Under the pieces are notes generated by a model. It was given only the letters and a program-made list of their open reading frames with translations. It made no database searches and was not told where the DNA came from. A stretch of DNA of 64,000 nt from Himantopus leucocephalus (taxonomy: Eukaryota; Chordata; Aves; Charadriiformes; Recurvirostridae), in assembly GCA_003993805.1 (NCBI GenBank), contig RSEF01000024.1, forward strand, positions 7,196,298 through 7,260,297, written 5' to 3'. Below, piece by piece: positions 13,301 through 24,281 of the stretch. The position numbers were made by a program, and so were the translations under genes. The stretch's first letter is position 1, and every line of letters begins with the position of its first letter.

Positions 13301-14294
13301 ACATTTTATTATTGCAAATCAGAAAAAAGTGCATTTGCCTTTGCAGAAATGATTAGTTGTTCAAACCACACATATGCACCATATAAACCTATGTCTTCCT
13401 TAAGTGTTTTTCGTTGTCTTCCAGGACTGTGTTGCACATATTTGCTTGGCTTTCATATTGGCGTGCAAGTGGCTATAAATCTCCCACAAGTAAAGATTAA
13501 AATCACACTTGATACATCCACTCAGTATCAGGAAGGTGTGTCACTGAACTCTTAACAGCTAGTCTAAACCAGACATTTCAAAATGGTTCTTTTATGTACA
13601 AATCAACTAATGCGAGTTTTAGCTATTTTTCCTCAGACTATTCACATCTGTCATGGAAGCATCTGCTTACCTGACTCAGTCTCACTAGGAATGGCTATCT
13701 AACAAGGTACTGAGCAAGAGCTGAGGGAATCTGAATCCAATTCCCATTTCAGATATGGACTTCTTATGAAGTCTTAGACCTCTTTTAATGCAGGCAGGGC
13801 ATCAGAGGTAAGATGGGGCAATGCTCCCTCTCCTTACAGTCCTCTCTCCTGTAAGATAGTCTACCTCCTCATTTGCATCTTCTTTCAACAGCTAGCATCC
13901 ATAGTTGTAATATCAACTGTATCTCCCTAACTTTTTGCGAAGGCAGCTTTAACACTAAAATCACTAATGGAAAATGTGAAAGGAAAACATTCCTTTTGGA
14001 AATGATAATTTACTTTTTTTCTTTTCCCCCCTCTTTTCCCCCTCCATGTTTCTTCCAAATCTCATATTTCCATTTTTTTACCACATGCTTGGTAGGACAC
14101 TAGGAAGAGGAGGAAGAGTGGTACCATGCCGGGTTCTTAACAGCTACATGCTCACACAACACATTAATGCCAGATTGTTGGTTAACAGACAAAGTAATGC
14201 AGTATAGCGCTAATGCTTTAATTCCCTCGATAGAAGGGCTACAGCATAACAAATAGCACTCCGGACCAAAGGGGAGCAGTTCCCATCTACTCAC

Positions 14295-14336
14295 TTGGTG
14301 GCTCTGAGCTTTCGGATTCAGCAAGAGGCTGAGTTG
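14295..14336 (-). CDS. NCAM1: Candidate MSD microexon c (42 bp)
   Basis: A pyrimidine-rich tract ending TTTCCATAG precedes 42 bases that end at the strong donor CAA|GTGAGT. In phase 1 the exon reads (T)TQPLAESESSEPP with one A left over. This resembles the remembered end of the mammalian MSD, TWPLPALATTEPA, in length (42 bp) and in the T-x-P-L ... E-P skeleton. If the AAG exon follows, the join reads P-K-G-E-P, exactly the mammalian pattern; if not, it reads P-R-E-P. Confidence 0.82.
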
Positions 14337-15279
14337 CTATGGAAACATGAAGGATAGACAGGACATGTAAAGGTGAAGCATACCATGTAAATAAGTTACA
14401 AGAGACAGGGATGGGGTGACAGAAAGGAAAGAGAGGAGGTCTAATGCGGAGAGAGTGAGAATTATACTGAATCCTTATGGCAGATGTGTATTGCCTGAAG
14501 AGGCTGCAAAAATTGTGCTCTGCTGCTGCTGTTTTCCAACCCCTCTCCACAGGGGATGTCGTGCTGCCAGACGCAGGCCCCTCCAGGTGACAGGGAAGCC
14601 AGTCTGCATGGTTTCTGCAGCAAGCTATGGCTCCAAGGGTCCCCTACTGATGCTTTTTCATCCTGAAGAGTTTTGAATCTTTGAATCCAATTTCAGAGAC
14701 AGCTACATCATTTTTGCATACTTTTGGCCCAAACAGCAACCTAGTTTCATGTACTGCTAGCCCGTTAAGTACTGGAATTTCTGGAAGGCCCTCTAGAGCA
14801 GCATCCCATTGCTAGCTTGTGCCCAAGTACAGAAAACAAAGGAGCAAGGACTAATGGGAACTTAGCCTTCTGATACACTGTTCTTTCTCACCTCCATGCA
14901 CTAGGGCCAGGCTACATGCAGAGAGGAGGAAAAAGATCAAACAGCTCAGCAAGGTGTGAGCACCCTTAGGAAATAAGGCAGTTTTGAGAGAAGCTGACAG
15001 ACTGAAAGCCCCTTGGGAATGCTGCTAAGCACTCCACTCCCTAGAGCAAAGACAGACTGTACAAGCACTGAATACAAGGATTACCAGGACAGAAGGACAA
15101 AGAAGCAAGTCTCTTACTTCCAAAAGTCATGGGAAGAATGCAGCATGAGACACACGAGCTGTGAGGGATTTCTCTACTATTCTATATAACATCTTTAAAA
15201 ACAAAAGAATTGTCACTGTCACGTCTTCACGACCAGGCAGAGAACTACAGCTACAAAGAAGGGTAAATCAGACATCCTG

Positions 15280-15969
15280 AGAAGCTGGAGAGCAGCCCCG
15301 CGCAAAGAGATCTGGGGGTTTGGGTCAATGGCAAGTTGAATATGAGTCAACAGTGTGCCCTGGCAGCCAAAAGGGCCAACCATGTTCCAGGGTGCGTCAA
15401 GCTAGCCGGTTGAGAAGGGCGATTGTCCCACTCTGCACTGCACTGGTATGGCCCCACCTTGAGTACTGTGTGTAGTTCTGGGCACCTCAATATCAGATGG
15501 ACATCAAACTATTAGAGTGTGTCCACAGGAGGACACCCAAGATGGTGAAAGGTCTCGAGGGCAAGACTTAGGAGTAGCAGCTGAGCTCACTTGACTTGTT
15601 CAGCTTGGAGAAGAGAAAGCCAAGGGGTGACCTCAGTGCAGTCTAAAATTTCCTGAAGGGGAGCTGTGGAGGGGGAGGTGCTGATCTCCTCTCTCTAGTG
15701 ACCAACGATAAGACACAAGCAAATGGAATGAAGCTGCATCAGGGGAAGTTTGGATTGGGCATTAGGAAAAGCTTCTCTACTGAGAGAGCGGTCGGTCACT
15801 GGAACGGGTTCCCCAGGGAAGTGGTCACAGCACCAAGCCTGTCAGAGTTCAAGGAGTGTCTGGATGATGCCTTTAGTCATATGATTTAGTTTTAGGTAGT
15901 CCTGCGAGGAGCAGGCAGTTGGACTATATGATCCTTATGGGTCCCTTCCAACTTGAGATATTCTATGAA
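15280..15969 (+). mobile_element. CR1 LINE fragment (about 0.7 kb, 3' end)
   Basis: The segment follows the CR1 3' region in order: AGCTGGAGAGCAG, CAAGTTGAATATGAGTCAAC, CCTTGAGTACTGTGTGTAGT, CAGCTTGGAGAAGAGAAAGC, CACTGGAACGGGTTCCCCAG, and ending GGGTCCCTTCCAACTTGAGA with TTCTATGAATT. It is 5'-truncated, as nearly all CR1 copies are, and diverged, so it is an old insertion. It is in the opposite orientation to NCAM1. Confidence 0.9.
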
Positions 15970-16578
15970 TTCCTTTTTGGCCCATGGTGGTATCAGTGCT
16001 GCTGGTGTAAGAGGATAACAAAATAGACCCTTGTGCGGTTTGCAGCCTAAATCTGATTATGCAGATTTTAAAAAAACAATGAAGCAGGATATAAAGAAAT
16101 GAGTTCTCTTCCACGACTGCAGAAGTAACAGGCTTAGGGAAGCACAAGCCATTCCCTGCTGATCACTTGAGTATCTTCCACTCTGTTTACCTGAGACATG
16201 AAACTATTTGCTGTGCTAAGCTGACTTCAGGAAATTTAGCTTCATAACACAAAAGCTGAGCATATCCCATAAGACATCCCCAAGAATGGAACACAAACTT
16301 ATCAGAAATCTTAATGGCAAAGGCCAGTGACAACAACCAGCTTTGACATGGGCAGGGTTTCACTCTACATCTTTCTCTTTATCTCTCTCCTTCCATGAGT
16401 CCAGCATACCTGGGAGTTGTCTGTGGCTTTTCTCTGTCCTGGAAATCAAACTTATGCTTATCTGTAGTTCCTCTACCTGGAGATTCAGTTTTCACTCAGG
16501 GGGAAAAAAAAAAATACAGAAAAGAAGGAAAACACCCAAGGATGTTAGGCAGACTGCACCACACTCAGTGAGGAGATG

Positions 16579-16584
16579 CATGCA
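16579..16584 (-). promoter_or_regulatory. TGCATG (RBFOX-type) motif downstream of 36-bp microexon
   Basis: TGCATGCAT begins 45 nt after the donor of the 36-bp MSD candidate. A UGCAUG this close downstream is the classical arrangement for RBFOX-driven exon inclusion in muscle and neurons. Role inferred. Confidence 0.5.
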
Positions 16585-16628
16585 GAGCAAAGTGGAACAA
16601 AGATGACAGCCTCTTCTACCATACTCAC

Positions 16629-16664
16629 TCTCTGCTAAACAGGAGGTGGGTGCAGCAGTACTTG
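16629..16664 (-). CDS. NCAM1: Candidate MSD microexon b (36 bp)
   Basis: A near-ideal acceptor (a long CTATCTTTCTCTTTCTTTAG tract) is followed by 36 bases and then GTGAGTATGG. In the phase left by the 15-bp exon the 36 bases read P-STAAPTSCLAE with one base A left over. The Ser/Thr/Pro/Ala-rich composition suits the MSD hinge, which is an O-glycosylated stalk in muscle NCAM. The mammalian counterpart is 48 bp as I recall, so the size differs, but 36 keeps the frame. A TGCATGCAT sequence (RBFOX-type motif) begins 45 nt downstream, where it commonly promotes inclusion. Splice-site quality, composition, phase and motif make this a good candidate without transcript proof. Confidence 0.72.
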
Positions 16665-18449
16665 CTAAAGAAAGAGAAAGATAGGTGAGGAGGGGAGTTG
16701 ATTCCTGTTACATACTGCCAAGAGATGGAAAATCAAAAAACAAATTGGTAAGATTTTGTCAGATCAAGTCTCTCTGGACATAGAGCACAAGCAAAGTAAG
16801 TGCACTTTGCCAGACCTGCATTTTGGATCCTCAGTGAGTTCTTCCTTTAAACCAACTTTGTCATAACACGGGCTTACTGAACACACACCACTGGTCACGA
16901 ATGTTCCCAGGAGTTCAAACCAATGCCATTCAAGGCCAGCAGAGATACTGGCCAGCACTGTGTGTATGGCAGCAAAACACAGCCTACATGACCACTATTT
17001 TGGTGAAGGCCATTGCTAACTATCCTATTGCCATCTTAGGATCTGGTGGAATTTGGGGATTATTTTAGTGTTGTTTTGTTGGTTTGGTTTTCTTTACATT
17101 AAGATATTTTGATATCAAAACCACACAGCATACACACACCCCCATGGTTTAACACACATTTGGGTCCCACCTGCACAACAGCAAGAAACAACTGGGGCTC
17201 AAAAAGAAACTGTTCACAAGGTCTGTGAGCAGCCTTTGTTTGTCTTCAGATTTATAAGGAAAAGGAAATGCAGAAAACCAGCAAATTGTTGGGATGAAAA
17301 TGCAAACCCAGGTCAAGTAAGACAGATATCTTCCCAACCCCACAATTCTCATCTGTGCTAGTATAGTACATCATTAACTACTCAGGCCTTCCTGTGCCTC
17401 TAAGATAGAAAGAAAGTACTTTTTGCTTACTGAGGAAAATGAAAAAAATCAAAATAACTGCGGACATATCCCAGCAGGCATTAAAAAATGGTGTCAGCTT
17501 TTACATTCAAGTAGAAATTTTAAACAATAGCACAAGGAAAACTAGCTGCTTTGGCTAGTCCGAAAATACAGCCTCGGCTGGTGGTCAAAACACAGTTTCT
17601 ATATTCTTTCCTGTAAAATTTATGAAACATTTCTGTGATCTTCAAATCACACCAGACTAGGGGACACCCAACTTCCTGATTTTGACTTCGCCCACAAACA
17701 GGTAATATTGTGTGACTGGCATTCCAGCACAGATGAAAAAAGGCATTTCTGTTGTGCCAATGATCTCTTCACCATTACTACAACACAGTTCATGATCTGA
17801 GATGGGTTTTGAGAACCCCAGAGAGCAGAGAAAGAATTAGAGAATGGAATGCTCAGAAGGATCATACCTGCAAGGCATAAATGTGCTTGAAAGAGCATTA
17901 GCAGAATTTAATTTGCAAATAAATAAATAAAAATTATAACCCACAAAGAAGGAAAAAAAAAAAAGGAACTTACCCTACAAGGGAAAAGATTTAGGGACTA
18001 CAGACTGATTGGCAGCTGATTGCCACATTAAAAAAAAGGCAAAACAAAGTCCTCTACAAGCGTGATTTAATGTTCTTCAAAGCCACGTACCTGTCCCCAA
18101 GTGATGAACATAAGGCTTAGCAGACAGATCTGTCGATGTGGCTGAAACAAAGCTTTTAATGTTCTTTTTCCTGTCTTCTTAACTGGATCTTTTCCCTTTT
18201 CCTGTGGTACTGATCTGCATAGAGACTGAATATCTAAGCCCTTATCTCCCTTGTGTATCATTGACTATGTCCAGTTCAGAAGGGCCTACTAAATCACTTA
18301 CCTGATAGTTAAAATACTAACCACAATTCACTTCATATAAGGGATATATTACTTCTACTGAAATTAACAGGCTCCAAATCATTTTAGGCAATAGACTGCA
18401 GATATGTTCTGGAAACATGTCTCCCAGTTGACTACTGCAATTTGCAATT

Positions 18450-18484
18450 CTATCTATCCATCTGTCCATTCATTCATCCATCTT
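18450..18484 (+). repeat. Degenerate (CATC/CATT)n tetranucleotide repeat
   Basis: CTATCTATCCATCTGTCCAT followed by TCATTCATCCATC, imperfect four-base periodicity. Confidence 0.8.
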
Positions 18485-19534
18485 GACTACCAATCTATTC
18501 ATCTTGTTAGTGGTCCACTAAGTCCAAGCTTTTGTATAATACAATCTTTAAAGAAAAATAGCACATGCATGATTCAAATCCTGTAATTAGGATAAAAAAA
18601 AATTCTTTCCTTTTTTACTCCAACTTCAAAAATCTCAAAGAATGTGACAGCAGCTTCATAAAGCTTGCCCATGCAATCTTGCGAATAACAACAGTTCGCC
18701 ACAAGGACATATACTTTTATAAACAGAATAATGCTCACTTAGATAAAGAGGTTTACTTTAGCTGCCATTGATTAACTCTGATTTGAAAGGCACAAAGCTA
18801 TGGAGCATACACTGTTTCACTGCACCCAAGTGACAATTAAACATATCCATCAAATCTCTTTAACTCATTTTGCATTGGGAAGGAGGAAACATGCAATTTT
18901 TTTTTTATTATTTAGTATGAGGTTTATTTGAGTATACAATCTACACAAGTGCTGGAAGACTTTCCAAAGACTATGAACCGTAAAAAGTATTAGTGAGAAG
19001 AGGCAAAAAATGTGATTTTTTTTTTTCTTGAAGTTTTTGCTTTCAAAATTGTGAAGATACTAAAAATTCTGAAGATTTTGGTTGGCTCTTAATTGGTCTA
19101 AACCAGATCTGCAATTTAGCTAGAACTTCCTCCTGTTTGGTTTCTCCCCCCCACCCCACCCCAAATTATCTACATTTCATTAAAATTTGAAATTTTTTAA
19201 TCGATTCATAAACATTAAGCCTTCCACTACTCCACTCTGTAATCAACAAGCTAACTTATTATTAGACAATCATTACGTTAAATATTTGAATTGCATGCTT
19301 TACAATAAAGACAAAGATGTTAACCCCTAATTCTGTTCTAAAAAGAGCAGTAGTACCCATAGTAGGATGACTATTCTAGTGTCAGTCTTGTTAGGAAATG
19401 GACAGTACCAGTTAGTTCATTTCTAAAGACCCAGATAGGAAAGAGGTACTAGATTAAAAGTGAATGTTATGTATGTTAGAGGAACACTCTAGGAACATAA
19501 AAAGAGAGTGAAAGAAATGCAGAGAGGCACTTAC

Positions 19535-19549
19535 GTGAGTGAGGGATGC
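19535..19549 (-). CDS. NCAM1: Candidate MSD microexon a (15 bp)
   Basis: Fifteen bases, GCATCCCTCACTCAC, lie between an acceptor CTGCAG and a strong donor GTAAGTG. In the frame left by exon 12 (one base, C) they read R-I-P-H-S and leave one base, C. The muscle-specific domain of NCAM begins with a 15-bp exon in birds and mammals, so length, phase and position (1.25 kb after exon 12) all fit. A pyrimidine-rich stretch lies about 30-45 nt upstream of the AG. The exon is too small to prove by sequence alone, and the bases just before the AG are not ideal. Confidence 0.72.
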
Positions 19550-20797
19550 CTGCAGTTTTTCCATGGATGGAACAGACAAAAAGAAAAGACAGAGATAGAC
19601 ACAAAAAAAATAAAATGTAGAAGAGGTGAGAAGAGGAGATAGAGAACGTGGAGCTGGAAAATCAAAATACCATCAGCTGTCTCAAATCCAACCCTAGGCA
19701 GTGGGGTAGGTTACAGGAGTTATCACAACAGACTGGACATCAATTGCGAGGGCCACCTTACTGCACAGGGCCTGGGATTTCCAAGGAACAAGGCACGTGT
19801 ACTGTCCCATACTGCTCAGCAATTCTGGTGAGGCAGAAGTTGACAGACAAAAATCAAGACCATGCACAGCTCACAGGGCCTCAAAGCATGCACACAGATG
19901 GGCTAGGAATATTGCTAGCTCTGAATTCAGAAGAAGGTCCTGCATAGTGCTTTCAGAAGAGCTATGAAATAGGTATACAAGCATGGGTGCGATGGTGGGA
20001 AGAAGAATAGGCTGTAGGTCTAAATGCAAGGGGAATGGGAAAGAACCCCAGGGGTTGTGGGTGGTTGAATACAGGTCCCAATACTTGAATGAGGCTGTGT
20101 AAAAGGGTAAGAGGCCACTTCTCCCCCGCCTGCTTTTGTCATATCTCCCTACACTTTTCTATTTCTTTCTCTTCCTTCCTGTCTTGAATAACTCTTTTTA
20201 ATTCTTGTCTCTTTTGTTCTTGGTTGAAACAGGAGGGAAAGTGTTAGGCCACAGAAGAGCACCCTGCCTTTGGAGTGGAAGATTACCCAAGTAAAGCAGA
20301 CAAGAGGTTTGGAAATCGCCTTACATGCTGCAGGGGTATCTTAAGCAGTAATATGCAGAAAAGAGAAATCACCATCCCTCCCCCTCCTTCCACAGTTCAT
20401 GGGCCAGTCCTACGCTGAACCTCTTAATTTCTGATTTGCAAGAAAACCTGCCTTGTGACAATGTCATTACATTCTCTATGACCAATACCATTCTCAACTC
20501 GCTCCTTTTTCTTATTAAAACTCTCCATGGTATAGTCCCTTCTCTTTGACAATACAAAATCTATACTAGTAACCCAGGGCACAAAATAGCGCAAATAAAA
20601 TTGTTCCTCTGCCTCCTGCCTTCAAGGAAGGTTTTTAATTAGTAATGAAATTTGCTACAATCAAAAAGCACAACAAAAACAAAGGGTGCAGAAGGTCTGC
20701 AAAAGAAGATGGTGTCATCCATGCATGGCAGAGGTTCCCTGGAAAGATGCAAGGAAAGAGAACCAGAGAAGCAGAGGGAGGTCTCAGTTTTACTTAC

Positions 20798-20929
20798 GAA
20801 CTGGTTGTGTCTTGAAGTCGGATGGCAGGCTAATCTCACCCACACCCTTGCCATTGACCGCAGACAGTCTCACAGAGTAGGTTGTTTCAGGTTTCAGGCC
20901 AGTGATAGTGATCATGCCCTCCACATTTG
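20798..20929 (-). CDS. NCAM1: NCAM1 exon 12 (132 bp), second half of fibronectin III domain 1
   Basis: This exon reads (A)NVEGMITITGLKPETTYSVR and ends SDFKTQPV with one extra base C. It contains the FN3 signature tyrosine (TTYSVRLSAVNGKG). The acceptor is GCAACAG and the donor is TTC|GTAAGT. The split last codon C|.. is where alternative exons enter: it gives Arg with exon 13 directly, or with the 15-bp microexon. Chicken, as I remember it, has T in place of the M of GMITITG; that substitution is in a surface strand. Length 132 bp, as in the family. Confidence 0.96.
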
Positions 20930-21656
20930 CTGTTGCAGAAACAAGGGAGGAAGAGCAAAGAAAGGCTCAGGCTTTAAGTCAACAATAAATGCCATGTTTC
21001 TATCATATACTTTTGCCATGCTCGCCCCATATAACAGAGCCCTCTTTGGGGGCCAGCCTCCCATAAACAGTGCAGACAAAGAGAAAGGTCAGAGCTATCA
21101 CGTCTGTGTCAACCAGCTGATTAGAGGTGTATTACCACAGCCTCTCCAGAGGGGATGTAGCAGAGTTCGTGGTAGACACCAGAGGGCATCAGCCCTTGGC
21201 CTGTACCAAGTAGCTCCTTGAGCTTCTCTTCAAGACCACTGTCATGTGGGGGAAGCAGGCATAAAACATAGAACTGCTCATCTGTTGGGCTGCATGATCC
21301 AACTGAAAGCAAAGCCCTTAGCAGTAGAGAAACTCACCTCTCCTTTAACAACGTATAAGGAGGCCAGACACAATGTAAGAGATGGAAAGAACCTGCTGTG
21401 GGGTCATTGTGATACAAAGAAAGAAATAAGCTCTATTTTTCCTGCACAGACATAAAGGGAGCAATGAGAAAAATAAACTTGACTCTAGCTATGATCACAT
21501 CACTCCAGTGGGGACCTAAAAGAAGAATTTCAGTTCCAGCCATGACTGGCAGTGGAAGATTCAGGTCTGAAATAGAACTCTCCTCTTCATAGTCCTCCCA
21601 AATCAAAATTCCTTTGGTTTGCTGGGCTTACGGATACATTTTAAGCAATGTGTATT

Positions 21657-22678
21657 TGTGGTGGGTTGACCCTGGCTGGACACCAGCTGCTCACCAAAGC
21701 CACTCTCTCACTTCCCCTCCTCAGCTGGACAGGGGAGACAAAATAGAACAAAAGGCTTGCGGGTCAAGATAAGGACAGGGAGATCACTCAGCAATTACTG
21801 TCACGGGCACAACAGACTCGACCTGGGGAGAATTAATTTATTACCAATCCAATCAGAGTAGAATAATGAGAAATAAACCCCAAATATTAAAAACACCTTC
21901 CTCCACCCCTCCCTTCTTCCCAGGCTTAACTTTACTCCTGATTTTCTCTACCTCCTCCCCCAAAGCGGCGCAGCAGGACGGGGAACGGAGGTTGTGGTCA
22001 GTTCATCACATGTTGTTTCTGCCGCTCCTTTCTCCTCAGGGGAAAGACTCCTCACACACTTCCCCTGCTTGAATGTGGGGTCCCTTCCACAGGAGACAGT
22101 TCTCCATGAACTTTTGCAGCATGGGTCTTTTCTATGGGGTGCAGTCCCTCAGGAACACACTGCTCCAGCGTGGGTCCCCCACAGGGTCACAAGTCCTGCC
22201 AGCAAACCTGCTCCAGCACAGACTCTCCACAGGGTCACAGCCTCCTTTGGGCATCCACCTGCTCCAGTGTGGGGTCCTCCACAGGCTGCAGGTGGTTATC
22301 TGCTCCACCGTTAACCTCCACGGGCTGCAAGGCGACAGCCTGCCTCACCAAGGTCTTCACCATGGGCTTCAGGGGAATCTCTGCTCTGGTGCCTGGAGCA
22401 CCTCCTCCCCCTCCTTCTTCATTGACCTTGTTTTCTACATAGTTGTTTCTCTCAGTCCTCTCTCCTGGTTGCTGTTGTGCAGGGTTGCCTTTTTTCCCCC
22501 TTCTTAACTATGTTATCACAGAGGCGCTACCACCGTCGCTGATGGGCTTGGTCTCGGCCAGCGGCAGGTCGCTCTTGGAGCCAGCTGGCATTGGCTCTAT
22601 TGGACATAAGGGAAGCTTCTAGCAGCTTCTCACAGAAGCCGCCCCACTACCAAAACCTTGCCATGCAAACCTAATACA
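21657..22678. mobile_element. Solo LTR of an avian endogenous retrovirus, 1022 bp
   Basis: The element starts TGTGGTGGGTTGACCCTGGC and ends CCTAATACA, giving TG...CA termini. It is flanked on both sides by the 5-bp direct repeat GTATT (21652-21656 and 22679-22683), a target-site duplication. The GTGGGTTGACCCTGGCTGG start is familiar from avian LTRs. No gag, pol or env sequence is present, so it is a solo LTR left by recombination. Its interior carries imperfect repeats of a CTCCAGYRTGGGTCC..CACAGG unit. It lies in NCAM1 intron 11-12, about 0.5 kb before exon 11 in coordinates. Orientation is not certain. Confidence 0.9.
22030..22345. repeat. Imperfect internal repeats of the solo LTR
   Basis: About seven degenerate copies of a 35-45-bp unit built on CTCCAG/TGGGTCC/CCACAGG follow one another (for instance TGCTCCAGCGTGGGTCCCCC and TGCTCCAGTGTGGGGTCCTC). 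They keep several chance open frames alive on the plus strand, which are not genes. Confidence 0.75.
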
Positions 22679-23182
22679 GTATTCCTAGATAATGAGACAG
22701 CGTGTAATGGGAGTTAGACTTGCTTCTGGAATAGGAGGGTTTATGTTCCAAGGGGAACTGAAGGGTAACTAAAGGGGCTGACAGACAAGGCTTGAAAAGC
22801 CTTCTGTAGGAAGCACAATGTCACTCACCAGTCAGTAAATGAAACCTCATTCGATACCAGGCACAGGGTTCTTCACCTTACTCACACAGGATAGCGCGAA
22901 CAAGGAAGGGATACAGAGATCAACGTAGTGCTACAACACACACTCTAGGTGGAGAAGGCTGGTGCCCTGTCACAGATATAGAGCCATCAGCACAGCAGGG
23001 CCCTCATTTTCAACTAAAAATTCAAGGAGTCACTGCAAAGCGAATGTTTAAGAACTTATGTGAGGCTTTAATATAGGAGCTGAAACTGCAAAGCTATGGA
23101 ACCCTCCGCTCTGGCTCTCCCGCAAAGGAAAGAAAGTCTTTTGAGCAGGTGGGGGAGATAACACCTTGTTTTATCATCCTAC

Positions 23183-23353
23183 CTTCTTTTGCATCATACA
23201 ACCTCGAATGCCATTCTCCCTCGCCCAGTGCCCTCCACTCTGCTTTGTACTTGAGGATGGGCACCCCACCGGTAGCTTCAGGCTCATCAAACTCCACCTG
23301 GGCAGTACTCGAATAGGGCTCCACTCTGTCAATGGAAGGAGAGGACGGAGTAT
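23183..23353 (-). CDS. NCAM1: NCAM1 exon 11 (171 bp), first half of fibronectin III domain 1
   Basis: This exon starts (D)TPSSPSIDRVEPYSSTAQVE and ends RLYDAKE. It contains the conserved FN3 tryptophan in KYKAEWRA and the acidic strand VEFDEPEATGGVPI. Polysialyltransferases dock on the first FN3 domain of NCAM through an acidic patch; the acidic residues are present here. The acceptor is TCCCACAG and the donor is G|GTAGGA, phase 1 at both ends. Length 171 bp, as in the family. Confidence 0.97.
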
Positions 23354-24184
23354 CTGTGGGAGGAAGGGAAAACAACCAGTGATACAGAAGACAGCAGGAA
23401 ACAAGGATCCCCAGTTCCAGTGGCAAAGAAAACAGAAAACTAGAAATATCAAACACACCCTTGTCATGGCTTCACAAAGGAGGGAAGGGTAGGCCTAAGG
23501 CTCCCCATCAGGAGGGAAAGGCTGTTAAGAGGGCTTTTAAGAATGCTAATTAGACAGTGCAGAGACCTTCATCTTGTCTCTCCTCTAAGAGGCTAGAGAC
23601 TTACAGTACCTTCTTCAAAAGAGGATAACAGCTGAGTAGCAAAAGCATCCTGGATGCTATTCTGTCCCTACAGTCTCTTCCATAGGGCGCTCCAATACAT
23701 AGCTTGACCATTCCTAAATCTGCCTCTATGGCAGCCATGAGAGGACACCAGAGGCACTTCCAGTCTGTCATGCAGTCAGACACCGGGCCTCTTTGGCTGG
23801 TACACAGTGCTCTGAGGTTTCTGTCTTGCACCTACCTGTGCTATTAGGGATATCTATTAGGGATATTTTGCTGATTTTGAGAAGCACACATGCATGCGTA
23901 TGCACATATGCAATGGCTGTCAGAAATCAAAGATCACAGCTCTACCAAAGTGTACTGGAAGCACAGAAGAAAATGACACCCTTCAGAAACAAAGAAACAG
24001 AGATATTGAGGGTCTTGTTATCTACAACCCATCCCAACGCAAAAATCTATGAACAGTCTCTCTGAAAGTAGAAGGTGGTTCTCCTGCTACCCCACCAACA
24101 CAAACTAGAAAAGAACGGTCACTCTGTCACCTCAGCTCAAGGACTGCATACACATTTCCTTATCTCCCTGCCTCGGATGCTCAC
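23354..24184 (-). other. NCAM1: Intron 10-11 (0.83 kb)
   Basis: Intron between the last Ig5 exon and the first FN3 exon. It contains a tandem 13-bp duplication (CTATTAGGGATAT at 23841 and 23854). Nothing else stands out. Confidence 0.85.
23841..23866 (+). repeat. 13-bp tandem duplication
   Basis: CTATTAGGGATAT occurs twice in direct succession, an exact duplication inside intron 10-11. Confidence 0.9.
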
Positions 24185-24281
24185 CTGCCTGCACAAGAAT
24201 GAACTCTGAGGACTCCTGGCCAATGCGGTTCACAGCAGTGCAGTTATAGTTCCCAAAGTCATTTTCAGAGTCTGGTGTCAC
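24185..24281 (-). CDS. NCAM1: NCAM1 exon 10 (97 bp), second half of Ig domain 5
   Basis: This exon reads [18 protein letters not shown] and on to FILVQA. The second Ig5 cysteine lies inside the sequon NCT, the other polysialylated site of the family. The acceptor is TTCCACAG and the donor is G|GTGAGC. It enters in phase 0 and leaves in phase 1. The intron to exon 9 is only about 350 bp. Length 97 bp, as in the family. Confidence 0.97.

Larger units (their letters stand above)
2165..20797 (-). other. NCAM1: Intron 12-13 (18.6 kb) holding the MSD/AAG microexons
   Basis: This long intron separates the two FN3 domains and is the main alternative-splicing region of NCAM. Besides the four candidate microexons it carries one CR1 element (15280-15969) and several simple repeats. 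In mammals an additional exon producing a secreted form (SEC) also lies in this region; I could not recognise it here. No other gene is supported. Confidence 0.85.
20930..23182 (-). other. NCAM1: Intron 11-12 (2.25 kb)
   Basis: Nearly half of this intron is the solo LTR. The remainder is ordinary intron with no further exon seen. Confidence 0.85.

Noticed and set aside
16396..16436. Possible small exon (TTTCCAG ... CCCAG|GTATGC)
   Set aside because: Its 29-bp length breaks the frame and no splice choice nearby gives a multiple of three that fits the MSD.
20652..21221. Plus-strand open frame of 189 codons
   Set aside because: It runs antisense through NCAM1 exon 12 and its flanking introns. 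The part over the exon is the reverse complement of coding sequence, and I recognise no domain in it.
22073..22507. Plus-strand open frame of 144 codons and two overlapping frames
   Set aside because: All lie inside the solo LTR and are kept open by its internal repeats; they match no retroviral protein that I recognise.
23166..23492. Plus-strand open frame over exon 11
   Set aside because: It is antisense to NCAM1 exon 11, where the minus-strand reading is clearly the real protein.
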